This document shows, piece by piece, positions 48,503 through 57,171 of a DNA stretch of 64,000 nucleotides. A model generated the notes under the pieces. The model searched no databases, was not told the origin of the DNA, and saw nothing but the letters and a program-made list of their open reading frames with translations. The stretch spans positions 5,255,748 through 5,319,747 of the forward strand of contig NZ_CP036266.1 of NCBI RefSeq assembly GCF_007744075.1, in the 5' to 3' direction. The DNA comes from Gimesia chilikensis (GTDB lineage: Bacteria > Planctomycetota > Planctomycetia > Planctomycetales > Planctomycetaceae). A program made the position numbers and the translations under genes. How positions within the stretch are numbered: position 1 is the stretch's first letter; every line of letters starts with the position of its first letter.

Positions 48503-49271
48503 GCCCTGCCTGCTCGTCGGGACGCGGGGCACCGAGATATTCGGTGTCTCCGAGTTCTGCCAGTTTCCACATCATGAGCGTGGTCACTTCTTCCAGGATT
48601 TCTTTCGTATGCTTAAGGTCATAGTACGCGGACAGATCGATCGGTTCGCCGTAAACGATTGACGTCTCTGCGGGAGAATAAAAGGGTTCCACCATATTTT
48701 TACCGCCAGGTGAATTGTTGATATACACCGGGTAGACGGGCGCCTGGGAACGGAGCGCCAGGAAAGCGATGCCGGAATTCGCATGTTTGATCGATCGCCC
48801 CTCCTGAATGCCCCCTTCGGGGAAGACGCCAATCAGATCGCCCTGTTTGAGCTTGCGCAAGGCCTCCCGGACGGGAGCCACATCCTTCCCATTACGTTCC
48901 ACGGGAATCGAATGCATGGCTCGTGAGATCCAGCCGACCAGGCCTGGTCGTTCGTAATACTCCCGCGCCATCAGGAAGCTGATGCAGCGCATTTTTTTCT
49001 GTGGATTCCCGAGGTGTGAATTGTACCAGAGAATGATCGGGTCGGCGGGACTGCGATGATTGGCTATGATGATGCCTGCGGAATCGCCGGGAAAGGGGCA
49101 GCGCTGATTGCGTTTAATCTTCCAGAGCCCTGGTGCATACACGCGGGTAATCGCGAATAGAATCCAGGCACGCCAGCCGTCGGGAAGGTTTACTGCCTGG
49201 TAGATGATCACCACCAGGAGAATCAACAGATAAATGACCAGTGTCAATACACCGGCTGCTTCTGGGCTCAT
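48462..49271 (-). CDS. plsC: PlsC-type 1-acylglycerol-3-phosphate acyltransferase
   Basis: The 269-residue protein has an N-terminal membrane helix (VLTLVIYLLILLVVIIY) and PlsC motifs. NHRSPADP (H-X4-D, about residues 72-79) is the catalytic block, FPEGGIQEG (about 150-158) the phosphate-binding block, and PVYPVYINNSP the third block. It transfers acyl chains to lysophosphatidate or a related acceptor at the inner membrane. Its last 41 bases overlap the end of the convergent dockerin-protein gene. Substrate assignment within the acyltransferase superfamily is not certain. Confidence 0.88.
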   Translation of the reverse strand: MSPEAAGVLTLVIYLLILLVVIIYQAVNLPDGWRAWILFAITRVYAPGLWKIKRNQRCPFPGDSAGIIIANHRSPADPIILWYNSHLGNPQKKMRCISFLMAREYYERPGLVGWISRAMHSIPVERNGKDVAPVREALRKLKQGDLIGVFPEGGIQEGRSIKHANSGIAFLALRSQAPVYPVYINNSPGGKNMVEPFYSPAETSIVYGEPIDLSAYYDLKHTKEILEEVTTLMMWKLAELGDTEYLGAPRPDEQAGLIPMSEDHRRTAN

Positions 49272-49554
49272 TGCGAATTAGAAATTGAAAAGGGGTGCAG
49301 GAAGTTCAGATACGTTATCAGCTTTGAGGAGCCTGATTATACCGCGAATAAAATCGGCAAATCAACAATAATACGGATGGAGTCGCATCAGCAAAGTCAT
49401 GTTCTTCAAAGATCAATAATCAACGGGGGTAATATTTGGACGTCAGAGCGAAACCGGAGTCAGGCAGTGTTTCTTAATTCGGATGTTATATACCAAACTC
49501 GTTTCAATCGGGGCTAATGCCACGGCTAATGAGCAACGTTACCAGGGCGAACAA

Positions 49555-50670
49555 CTACACTTCGATGGCGGCTACGATGGCGTTGCTCAAGCGGGCCAGG
49601 TACCGGCCGTGTGGTTCCTGGGGTTCGGTCGTCAGGATGATGGCGGCGGCATCGAGTTGGGGGTCGATCCAGAGGACTGTTCCCGTTGCGCCGCCGTGTC
49701 CATATGCCTGGTCAGAGAGGAGATCGCCGTAGTATTCGCTTTTGGCCCGGGTCACGATCTGCCAGCCCAGTCCCCAGCCTTTTCCCTGGCGGGCGGTTTC
49801 CGAGAGGCCGGGAATTTCAGGCAGCTGGTCGCGGGTTGCCTGGCGAATCGTCTGCGCGGAGAAGAGGCGCTGATCCAAAACCAGTCCCTGCTGCTGCAGC
49901 ATGCCGACCAGCTTCCCCAGGTCTGCGGGAGTAGTGAAGAGTCCGCCCCAGGGAGCACCAAAGCCGCGCCAGTAGGGACTGTTCCAGTCCCAGTGAGGCT
50001 CTACATTCAATTCCGGGGGCACGTGGATTTCGACGAGGCGCTCCAGGCGGGCCGCGCCTCCTTTAGACCATTCAGGGGGAACGCCCAGGGATGTGTCTTG
50101 CATCTCCAGCGGCTGGAAGAGTTCGTCCCGCAGATACTGGGGAGCCGACTTGCCTGTGATGCGCTGAATCAGTTCGCCGAGAATCGCGATGCCGGTGCTT
50201 TGATACTGCACGATCCGGCCGGGTGGTTCATCGGGCGTCAGTTCACAGATCTGTCTGACGAATTCGGACAGCGAGGCCTGCGCTGATCTCAGTTCCCGGT
50301 TATTGGGCAACATGTCGGGCAGGCCTGAAGTGTGTGTCATCAGATGACGGATCGTAATTCCGTGTTTGCCGGCACAACCAAATTCAGGAATGTATTGTTT
50401 CACGCGGTCGTTGAGCAGCAGTTCCCCCTGTTCGAGCAGCTTGAGCACGCCGAGCACGACGATGGGTTTGGTGATGGAGGCCACCAGGAAGATTGCATCG
50501 TCACGCAGGGTGCCGTTGTCATCTTCGACGGACTGCCGCCCCTGGCGATAGTGGCACGTGGTTTCACCGGTGATGACCTGTAAGGCGATTGCGGGAACCT
50601 GACCGGATTCACAATACTGGTCGACGAGTTGTTCGACGGTCTGCCAACGTGCGGGATGAATGCGGGACAT
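49555..50670 (-). CDS. beta-lactamase-family (class C/EstB-like) serine hydrolase
   Basis: The 371-residue protein has the S-x-x-K active site in FLVASITKPI (Ser65, Lys68), the Tyr motif in IVQYQSTGIAIL and a third motif YGHGGATGTVLW. Such proteins include esterases, D-aminopeptidases and carboxypeptidases; true beta-lactamase activity is not implied. No signal peptide is seen, so it is probably cytoplasmic. The start at 50670 has AGGA 11 bases upstream, and an in-frame ATG at 50736 gives no better N-terminus. Confidence 0.9.
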   Translation of the reverse strand: MSRIHPARWQTVEQLVDQYCESGQVPAIALQVITGETTCHYRQGRQSVEDDNGTLRDDAIFLVASITKPIVVLGVLKLLEQGELLLNDRVKQYIPEFGCAGKHGITIRHLMTHTSGLPDMLPNNRELRSAQASLSEFVRQICELTPDEPPGRIVQYQSTGIAILGELIQRITGKSAPQYLRDELFQPLEMQDTSLGVPPEWSKGGAARLERLVEIHVPPELNVEPHWDWNSPYWRGFGAPWGGLFTTPADLGKLVGMLQQQGLVLDQRLFSAQTIRQATRDQLPEIPGLSETARQGKGWGLGWQIVTRAKSEYYGDLLSDQAYGHGGATGTVLWIDPQLDAAAIILTTEPQEPHGRYLARLSNAIVAAIEV

Positions 50671-50926
50671 CTGGATTTTATTTCCTGCTGTATGGGTTGG
50701 TGCGGGAGTGTGTCTGAAACGGAGTTCGGGAGACACACAATGCCTAATATATCCGGTTTGTTACGAATTGTCCCTGATAAAGGGAGTTCGTGTGGTTGTG
50801 CACCATGTGTTCGGTTTTCAGGTCGCGTGGTGGGTGGCGATTCGTAAGATTGTTGGGGCAACTGCTCCGGGTAACCCGATCAGATGATGGCCATCAGATT
50901 CGGAACTGGATTCAGCATCGTCAGGC

Positions 50927-50948
50927 GGGAGGACACATGGGTCCTCCC
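50927..50948. repeat. palindromic element GGGAGGAC/GTCCTCCC
   Basis: Perfect 8-bp arms enclose ACATGG. It has the look of a dispersed REP-like element; only one copy is in this window. Confidence 0.6.
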
Positions 50949-51010
50949 CTACTTTTTGTGAGTGGATAAATAATGATACCTGATTCTATTACTCGTCAGC
51001 ACTGATTACC

Positions 51011-51042
51011 GGCGGCTAGCGCCTTGCCGCTCAGTTTTTTTT
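51011..51042 (+). terminator. orphan plus-strand terminator-like hairpin
   Basis: GCGGC (51012-51016) pairs with GCCGC (51026-51030) and eight T residues follow shortly after. No plus-strand gene ends upstream, so it may close a small RNA or be part of a repeat. Confidence 0.55.
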
Positions 51043-51472
51043 GTGGGACCGTTATGTTTGGATTGTATTTTGAGAAAGGGCGTCGCTGGGTCAAGCGGAG
51101 ATTGTGCTGTGGGGGGACTGTGAAATTGTGTGAGTTGCTGGCGAATGTGCTGCGAAATGCTCTGAAGTTGCTCCGAAATGATTTGAAATTTTACGAGACA
51201 TGGCGAACCGGTGATTTTTATTCCAGTGCAGATGAGGTGAAAATCGACGGTGATTCAGGTGCTGTTGTGTTATCAGTGCGTTGTGTTCCGGTGCACGCAT
51301 CGTCCGCCTCGCGCGCGAAGCACAATTGCACAAGAATACGATTCGGAGAGCGTCGATCAAGTCCAGTCCGTTCAGTTGCGTGCAGGTGATATTCAGGGAA
51401 GCAGATCGACAGGCGGGTCTGAATGTGTCGTCTGTGTCACGGGAGGGACGTTTCGCGTCAGTAGTGATGGTG

Positions 51473-51510
51473 ACAAAAAAAAGCGAAGGCCAACCGGAGT
51501 TGACCTTCGC
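51473..51510 (-). terminator. intrinsic terminator of the STAS gene
   Basis: On the minus strand GCGAAGGtCAAC pairs with GTTGgCCTTCGC (one mismatch) and is followed by eight T residues, 25 bases after the stop. Confidence 0.92.
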
Positions 51511-51535
51511 TAATGACTTCGAATGGTAGAAAAAA

Positions 51536-51871
51536 TCAGTAAGGGATTTCGACATCATGCAGATGCATGAACTGGTTCAGCCTGGTGATTTCCAGGACCT
51601 CGCGGATATCTTCCGAGGGGTTATACAAATGGATGTCGATGTTGAGATCTCGCATGGAAGCCAGCAGCCCGAGCATGCCGCTCGGAATCAATGTGACGCC
51701 GGTGAGGTCGAGAGCCAGTGTTTCACACTGATTATCTTTGACCAGTTCCAGCAATTCATCTCGAATATCTTTGACGCTGAACGTATCAAGGATATCCTTC
51801 CCGCCAAACCCTGCCACACAGAGTGGACCGGCATGGTAAACCTGGAGTATGCCTCCCTGTTGAACCGTCAT
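51536..51871 (-). CDS. STAS domain protein (anti-sigma factor antagonist-like)
   Basis: The 111-residue protein is a single STAS domain. TLALDLTGVTLIPSGMLGLLASM (read as LALDLTGVTLIPSGMLG, about residues 52-68) matches the SpoIIAA core strand and helix, with Ser in IPSG at the position that kinase-anti-sigma factors phosphorylate. It probably acts in a partner-switching pathway controlling a sigma factor or a phosphatase output. No kinase or phosphatase gene is adjacent, so the partners are elsewhere. AAGGA lies ten bases before the ATG. Confidence 0.88.
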   Translation of the reverse strand: MTVQQGGILQVYHAGPLCVAGFGGKDILDTFSVKDIRDELLELVKDNQCETLALDLTGVTLIPSGMLGLLASMRDLNIDIHLYNPSEDIREVLEITRLNQFMHLHDVEIPY

Positions 51872-52264
51872 CTTGTACTCATCCTTATGAAAGGGACAGG
51901 AAACGCAGCAGCAGAAGAAAAAAATATATAAGAGAACAACAAAGTCCCGGGTGCTGCATTACGTTTCAGATGCTTGACGCAAACATACTCTGGCAATTCA
52001 TGTGCCAATCAGCGAGCCCCGAAATCCCGGCGAAGTGATCGGATCGCCACATAAAGAGCACTGGCCATAAGATACTGACACAATGTCACTTAGCAACTTG
52101 TGAATCACTTATTTAAAGTAACTGTTAAATTCAGGAGTCGTAAAAAGGTGCAGTAAAATACCTCACCCTGTAGTAAATTGAAACACACGGCCGATGACAC
52201 TCTGCCCGTGGTGGGCGCACGCTCTGCCCTGATAAGCGGCAGCAGAGGGTTGTCGCTGAAACCA
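51872..52264. other. intergenic region without genes
   Basis: This gap of about 390 bases lies between two minus-strand genes. It should hold the STAS promoter. No convincing element or ORF is seen. Confidence 0.5.
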
Positions 52265-52301
52265 AAGAAAAAGCCCGCTCGACAATTTGCCTAGCGGGCT
52301 T
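52265..52301 (-). terminator. intrinsic terminator of the DUF11 envelope cluster
   Basis: On the minus strand AAGCCCGCT pairs with AGCGGGCTT, followed by TTTCTTT, 45 bases after the DUF11 gene stop. Confidence 0.88.
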
Positions 52302-52345
52302 TGGATTCGCGGGAATCCACTAAGGGTATTGTTACCGGTCCGGGT

Positions 52346-53644
52346 TTAGCGAACCCGAGCCTTGAAGGTGACGACACCTCCGGTATGTCCTTTGACGGTT
52401 TCATCGACTTCGAAGGTCAGGATCAGGCTGCCTTCCTGATTGTCTTCGACGATGAGTCGCCCTGCTCTGTCTGAGGTGGCACTGTCTTCGATGTATTCCA
52501 GACGCGGTGTCAGGTTGTCGACGATCTTGATGCCTTCGACATCGAAGTCACCCACGTTTTCATATTTGATGGTAAACAGGATCTCGTCACCCGGCTTGGC
52601 ATTTTTCTTGTCAGCCATTTTGATGAGTTGCAGATTACCTTCGGTTTTACGCTTGTCTTCGATGCCGACGTATTCTTCCGGTTTGACGGCACTCTTCGAA
52701 GAGTGAGCCGACTGGGAGCGAATCGCGATGACTGGAAACTGAGCTCGAGACCAGATGGCTGCGGCCTGAACCTGGTAAGCGATGCGTGCTTCGTCCGACT
52801 GTTCGAACTGTCCGGTGGTTTCGGTGCCGGTATCCTGGTAGAGGTTGGTCAGCTTGGTATGACCGCCCAAAAGAGCTGTCTGTCCCACGGCGCCCTGCTG
52901 TTGTTCGGTCTCGACGCCACTGGCGCGGGAACGCATGCGGATGCCTTCGAGCTGTTCACGCTGCTTGTGTTGAGAGATCACAGTTCGAGCATCGATGCCG
53001 ACGCCTTTAACGGTATCTTCCGTGGTGGCCAGAGCATCGATCGATGTTCCGGACAGAGGAGTGCTGGCGGTGCGGATCGCAGCGAAACGGGGTGCGTAGA
53101 CGGCGACCCGGTTTGATTTCTTGACTTCGTGATTGCCTTTGTGGGTCTGGTATTCCACGATGGTATCTTCGGTATCCAGTCCCAGGCGGCTGTAGTCATC
53201 ATAATGGACGGGGTTTTCGCGATCGCCGCCGTCGAACAGATATTCGTCGGGGTACATTCTGACCATTTCAGGATCGCTGCCGGCGGGCAGTGTGTAATCT
53301 CGCTGAACCGCAGGCGAAAACTCGCAGTATGCAGGACGCGGAGGACAGGCAGCCGGCATCGGTTGCTGATAAGCGACCTGTTGAATCGGTGAGGCAGCTG
53401 CAGGCTGTTTCGCAGGAGCGGAGAGACGAGCCGCCCCGACATTGGCATCAAAGTCGGCATGCTGAATAGCAGGAGGCTGCTGATCGACGGGTGAGGCGGT
53501 CTGTTTGCCCCAGGGAAGTGATCCTGTAACAGGCGACAGACTGGAACACCCGCTACTGACACTCAGCAGTATCATCGCAGCCGCAGAGCAGACACGCTGC
53601 ACTCGCGATGCTCCTCTCAATTTTCGGTACGACAGATTCAACAC
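52346..53644 (-). CDS. DUF11-type conserved repeat lipoprotein
   Basis: The 432-residue protein has a long basic leader and a lipobox LLSVSSGCSSL (lipidation at the Cys near residue 33). A middle region is low in structure and rich in Gln, Pro and Ala. A C-terminal DUF11 domain (about 345-432) shows KMADKKNAKPGDEILFTIKYENVG in two parts (KMADKKNAKPGDEI, FTIKYENVGDFDVEGI) and DNLTPRLEYIEDSAT. DUF11 is a beta-sandwich of bacterial surface proteins. The start codon is GTG with AAGGA six bases upstream. It follows two mutually related genes on the same strand. Confidence 0.85.
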   Translation of the reverse strand: MLNLSYRKLRGASRVQRVCSAAAMILLSVSSGCSSLSPVTGSLPWGKQTASPVDQQPPAIQHADFDANVGAARLSAPAKQPAAASPIQQVAYQQPMPAACPPRPAYCEFSPAVQRDYTLPAGSDPEMVRMYPDEYLFDGGDRENPVHYDDYSRLGLDTEDTIVEYQTHKGNHEVKKSNRVAVYAPRFAAIRTASTPLSGTSIDALATTEDTVKGVGIDARTVISQHKQREQLEGIRMRSRASGVETEQQQGAVGQTALLGGHTKLTNLYQDTGTETTGQFEQSDEARIAYQVQAAAIWSRAQFPVIAIRSQSAHSSKSAVKPEEYVGIEDKRKTEGNLQLIKMADKKNAKPGDEILFTIKYENVGDFDVEGIKIVDNLTPRLEYIEDSATSDRAGRLIVEDNQEGSLILTFEVDETVKGHTGGVVTFKARVR

Positions 53645-53669
53645 GGGATTTCCTTCACTTACACCATAC

Positions 53670-54413
53670 TCAGTTCTGGTCAGCCGGAGCCTGTAATTCG
53701 ACTACAGGAGCACCACCATAAAACGCGGGATCTTCGCCACGCGTTGAAGGCAGTCGGCCGCCAATTCGTAAGATCAACATCGGACGCCCTAACAGATCGG
53801 CCTCGGCGATCAGATTCTTCTGTGCTGAGATCGATTGTGTCGGCTGTTTCTGATAAGTCGCTGGAACCGCAGTCTGGGGACGTTCCAGGTACACAACCTT
53901 GGAAACCATTCTGCCAGACATGACCAGTTCGATATCTTCTTCGGTAATGCTCACCGGCACGGGATACTGTTCTGCCAGTCCCGCTGGTGGATGCAGGCGA
54001 TCGATGAGTTCAATCGACGGATACAGCTCGACACCCGGAAATTCAGGCATGTCGCTGATTTTGACGCGATAGACATAACCTACGGCAAAGCCGATCGGAG
54101 CAGGTGATGCTTTCTGAATCGTCTGCTCGGGACCATTCACATAGAAAGTGACGGTTCCCTTGGAGGGCAGCGAAACACGCATTGGCTGAATATAGCCTTC
54201 CTGAACCTGACCGGAGAGAGCGGCCCACTGGCCGGCGACTCCCGGAGGAGTCCGCTGATTGAGGGGATGGTAGAACCGGTTCCCCACATTGTATTGCCGT
54301 CCGCCAACCATCTGCTGCGACCAGGCGGTCTGCAGATCCATGACAAAAACGATCATGGTCATTAACAGCATGGCTAATAAGCGTGATCGGTTTTGTCGAA
54401 TGAAACTTGTCAT
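53670..54413 (-). CDS. secreted protein, paralogue of the 54.6-55.7 kb protein
   Basis: The 247-residue protein has a signal peptide (LLAMLLMTMIVFVMDLQTAWS). Its core (about residues 110-220) reads YRVKISDMPEFPGVELYPSIE, split as YRVKISDMPEF and GVELYPSIELID, then VPVSITEEDIELV and MVSKVVYLERPQ, then IAEADLLGRPMLILRIGGR. The same order of motifs occurs in the upstream gene (54576-55712). Function is unknown. No good SD precedes the ATG. It is 26 bases before the DUF11 gene and probably co-transcribed. Confidence 0.82.
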   Translation of the reverse strand: MTSFIRQNRSRLLAMLLMTMIVFVMDLQTAWSQQMVGGRQYNVGNRFYHPLNQRTPPGVAGQWAALSGQVQEGYIQPMRVSLPSKGTVTFYVNGPEQTIQKASPAPIGFAVGYVYRVKISDMPEFPGVELYPSIELIDRLHPPAGLAEQYPVPVSITEEDIELVMSGRMVSKVVYLERPQTAVPATYQKQPTQSISAQKNLIAEADLLGRPMLILRIGGRLPSTRGEDPAFYGGAPVVELQAPADQN

Positions 54414-54526
54414 AACAGAAATTTTCTACAATCAGTTGTCCGAAAGGATGACAGGAGAAAAATCAAGACGGTTGCGAAGCAGGAGAGGATACAGGTAGAG
54501 CAGAAGTGCAATCGAAAAGACAAGGG

Positions 54527-54559
54527 GCAGCACTCCCTGAAGGCGACAGGGAGTGCTGC
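54527..54559 (-). terminator. 13-bp hairpin after the first envelope-cluster gene
   Basis: GCAGCACTCCCTG and CAGGGAGTGCTGC pair perfectly around a seven-base loop, 17 bases after the stop at 54576. The following tract on the minus strand (CCCTTGTCTTTTCG) is only moderately T-rich, so partial termination or mRNA protection is likely. Confidence 0.7.
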
Positions 54560-54575
54560 GTGGGTCCTGAGTCTT

Positions 54576-55712
54576 TTAATATCCCGGGCCGGGAGCCATC
54601 GTACGAGGATACGATACCTGACCTGGAGAGTGTACCGGATGGCTTTCTGAGTACTGGATGTACTTGACAGGTTTCGGCAGGCTTGGAGCCGGATCCTGTT
54701 TGACATCGATCAGGAAGTGATCAACCGGTTTCGGAAGATTGGTCTTGGAGACGTTCCGAATGGTGTGTGATTTCAGACTGGCAGGTCCCCCCAGCGGAAT
54801 GTGAGGAGGTCCGGGCAATCCGATCGGTGTACCGGTCATCGGCATACCCCAGGCGGGAGTTGGTCCCATGCCTGCAATCGGGTTGTAAGCCGGCTGACCA
54901 GGTGCTCCCATTCCGCCGACCATGGTCGGAACCGGGACACCGGAAGTCACACCAATGGTATCTCCGGGGATCGGCATGGGAGCCATGTGAGCTCCTGCGT
55001 CACCATCGTAAGAGACCTGTGATACTGTTTCGTTTCCACCGTCACCGGAGGGCATCTCCAGATCCATGTTACCCATCCGCAGGACAGCCATGATCGTACC
55101 ACGACGATCTGCTTCTGCGACAGGGTCTACACCGGGATCAAGACGGGTAGAAACCAGAGTTTCGACACCGGCGATTGCCAGTTCCTGGAATTTTTCATCC
55201 GGCAGGTAGATGACCTTGGTAACAAAGTTGTTACTTTCAACCTGATCCAGGTCTTCCGGAGTGATTTCCAGAGGAATACTGTTGTGTGACAGGTAAGCAT
55301 CGGTCGTCGGATGCGACGGATAAACCTGCAGTGAAGGATACAGTGCCGGAATTGAGCGGCCCGGAATGTGTGACAGCTTTAACCGGTAGGTTGCCCCCTG
55401 GTTAAAGTTGTAACGTCCAGGAGCGGTGATCTGGTTTTCGGCATAACCTTCCGCAACCTGCCAGCCCACTTTCATGCCAGCGGGACCCACAAACCGAATC
55501 TGTGATGTCCGTGCAGCGAATGCACTGGCTGGTGGTGGTGCCAGCATCGACATTACGCCGGGACCGGGTCCATCCACCATTGGCCCCGGCCGCTGCATCA
55601 TGGCAGCGGGTGGAGCAACATACTCACCCTTTTTAATAACTTGCTGTCCGTCGGCTGCACAGCCAACACAGACAACAACCAATGTACCTAAAGCCAGGAA
55701 GTAGTACTTCAT
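54576..55712 (-). CDS. lipoprotein, paralogue of the 53.7-54.4 kb protein
   Basis: The 378-residue protein has a type II signal with lipobox VVCVGCAAD. Its N-terminal spacer is rich in Pro, Gly and Met. The central domain (about 75-215) carries [21 protein letters not shown], split as [11 protein letters not shown] and [11 protein letters not shown], then [24 protein letters not shown] and [18 protein letters not shown]. The same motifs in the same order occur in the neighbouring downstream gene. The C-terminal tail is Gly/Pro/Met-rich. The second ATG of a pair (55712) is better spaced from AAGGGG than the first (55715). Function unknown; probably an envelope component. Confidence 0.82.
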   Translation of the reverse strand: MKYYFLALGTLVVVCVGCAADGQQVIKKGEYVAPPAAMMQRPGPMVDGPGPGVMSMLAPPPASAFAARTSQIRFVGPAGMKVGWQVAEGYAENQITAPGRYNFNQGATYRLKLSHIPGRSIPALYPSLQVYPSHPTTDAYLSHNSIPLEITPEDLDQVESNNFVTKVIYLPDEKFQELAIAGVETLVSTRLDPGVDPVAEADRRGTIMAVLRMGNMDLEMPSGDGGNETVSQVSYDGDAGAHMAPMPIPGDTIGVTSGVPVPTMVGGMGAPGQPAYNPIAGMGPTPAWGMPMTGTPIGLPGPPHIPLGGPASLKSHTIRNVSKTNLPKPVDHFLIDVKQDPAPSLPKPVKYIQYSESHPVHSPGQVSYPRTMAPGPGY

Positions 55713-55715
55713 CAT

Positions 55716-56037
55716 GACCCCTTGTTCGAATACCCCACGACGAATAATGCGACTAGTTAAGTGAAGAACCGCCCATCACAAACACAGACGTCGATTCCTG
55801 GGAATTGGGAACAGTCGACGTACGGTTCAAAAAAGACTCAGTTTTCAGGTCGACCCCAAACCCAAATATCCGTTAAAATGCAAAGACCCTGAATTTCAAC
55901 GCAACACTCTGAGCTGTACGGCCTGCTGACTGCATACTCCAGCCAGCTAGAGGTACATGGATGACCTCATACATCTGTTTTCGGACCGAAGTGGTCTGAT
56001 TCTTTGATAAATTCGTTTTTTTCCGAACAATTAGAAC
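55716..56037. other. divergent intergenic region
   Basis: This 322-base gap separates the envelope cluster (minus) from the DUF1571 gene (plus) and should hold both promoters. No clear promoter pair, repeat or ORF is seen. Confidence 0.5.
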
Positions 56038-57003
56038 ATGTTACGCAATTTAACTTTTATGGTCGGCTTCCTGTTACTGGCAGGACTCTACAACTTTTTT
56101 CCCTGGGATCAGTTATCACAAGCTGCTGCTGCTAATAAGGATACAGCGACAGCTCCCCGGGCGAGTCTGGCCCTGGCTGATCCGGAAAGCAGTCCCGCGG
56201 AGGTCCCGGAAGGTGATTCTTCAGGCGAAAAGAATCTGAAAAAAAATCCGGGTTATGCAGAGGCACTCCTCAAAAAATCGAGGGAGAAACTGCTGGCTTA
56301 CAGCTCAATCCAGGCGGAAATCACGGAAACGGTGCAGATCGGTCCCAAACCGTTTCACATAAAAGGGAAGTATCTGCAGGGAAAGGATCTGAAACTCAGA
56401 CTGGAATTCGAAGTTCAAAGTCGTAAAGAGGACGGAAAACCGGTCGGAACCCTGCTCGAAATCTGTGATGGACAGGTTCTCTGGACCGAACACAATATAA
56501 AAGGGAATTCACGAGTCACCCGCCGTGATGTACAGGCGATCCTGAAACAGGCCCAGATGAATCCCAATTCCCAACCAAATCTGCTGGTGGCAGAACTCGG
56601 TCTGGGTGGTCTGCCTGGGCTGTTAGCGGCGATTCAGAAGAATATGCAGTTCGAAAGCGTCGCCGAACGAACCATCAGCGGTAAAACCCTGACCGTTCTG
56701 AATGGAAGCTGGAAAGAAGGCTTTCTCGCTCAGTTTAAAGGGGGAGATCCCAATGCCCCGGCCCAGTTACCCGCTTATGTCCCGGATGGAGTCAGAATTT
56801 ATCTCGATCCGGACACCCTGTTTCCACGCCGGATTGTCTATCTGAAAAAGAACCAGGAAACCATGGAGAGTATGGTGACCCTGAATTTCAGCAAGGTGAC
56901 CCTGAATGCACCTATTGCCGCGACGCAATTCGCGTATGAACCACCCGATGGTGTGTTTCCGGTGGATATCACTCATCAATACCTTAAACAGTTAAGCCAA
57001 TAA
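56038..57003 (+). CDS. DUF1571 family protein, LolA-like fold
   Basis: A 321-residue exported protein. The N-terminal hydrophobic segment is RNLTFMVGFLLLAGLYNFF. After a polar spacer, the domain from about residue 75 has KKSREKLLAYSSIQAEITET, KGKYLQGKDLKLRLEFEV, ICDGQVLWTEHNI and YVPDGVRIYLDPDTLFPRRI. This order resembles the LolA/LppX beta-barrel fold used by lipid-binding periplasmic proteins, and DUF1571 is a planctomycete-rich family of this kind. It probably binds a lipid or lipoprotein in the periplasm; this is inference. It may be read together with the downstream VWA gene, 168 bases away. Confidence 0.78.
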   Translation: MLRNLTFMVGFLLLAGLYNFFPWDQLSQAAAANKDTATAPRASLALADPESSPAEVPEGDSSGEKNLKKNPGYAEALLKKSREKLLAYSSIQAEITETVQIGPKPFHIKGKYLQGKDLKLRLEFEVQSRKEDGKPVGTLLEICDGQVLWTEHNIKGNSRVTRRDVQAILKQAQMNPNSQPNLLVAELGLGGLPGLLAAIQKNMQFESVAERTISGKTLTVLNGSWKEGFLAQFKGGDPNAPAQLPAYVPDGVRIYLDPDTLFPRRIVYLKKNQETMESMVTLNFSKVTLNAPIAATQFAYEPPDGVFPVDITHQYLKQLSQ

Positions 57004-57171
57004 ACACGTATGAAACGTAGCCGGGCTCCCGTTCTGTCACGCTTTCGGGTGGAATCGAGGGAGGCCTGGCAATCTGGTCTCACATTAAACTCTGAAATAT
57101 CATACACTTAATGAACTTGGACCTGCGTTTGATCCTTTCCGGAAGCCAGTTAGACCTGCGGACCACTCCTC

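Larger units (their letters stand above)
50671..51472. other. 802-base gap with repeats and an orphan terminator
   Basis: No convincing gene is present. ORFs on both strands (for example 51024-51389 and 51091-51558) lack a usable SD and any domain. The region carries a perfect 8-bp hairpin (50927-50948), a plus-strand terminator-like hairpin (51011-51042), and a 21-base imperfect tandem duplication (51149-51169 and 51170-51190). Confidence 0.6.

Noticed and set aside
49483-50286. 267-codon plus-strand frame over the beta-lactamase-like gene
   Set aside because: Shadow of a gene with SxxK and Tyr motifs; no SD or domain.
51091-51558. 155-codon minus-strand frame, and 51024-51389 on the plus strand
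   Set aside because: Both lie in a gap with repeats. They lack SD and domains, and the minus-strand frame runs over the STAS terminator.
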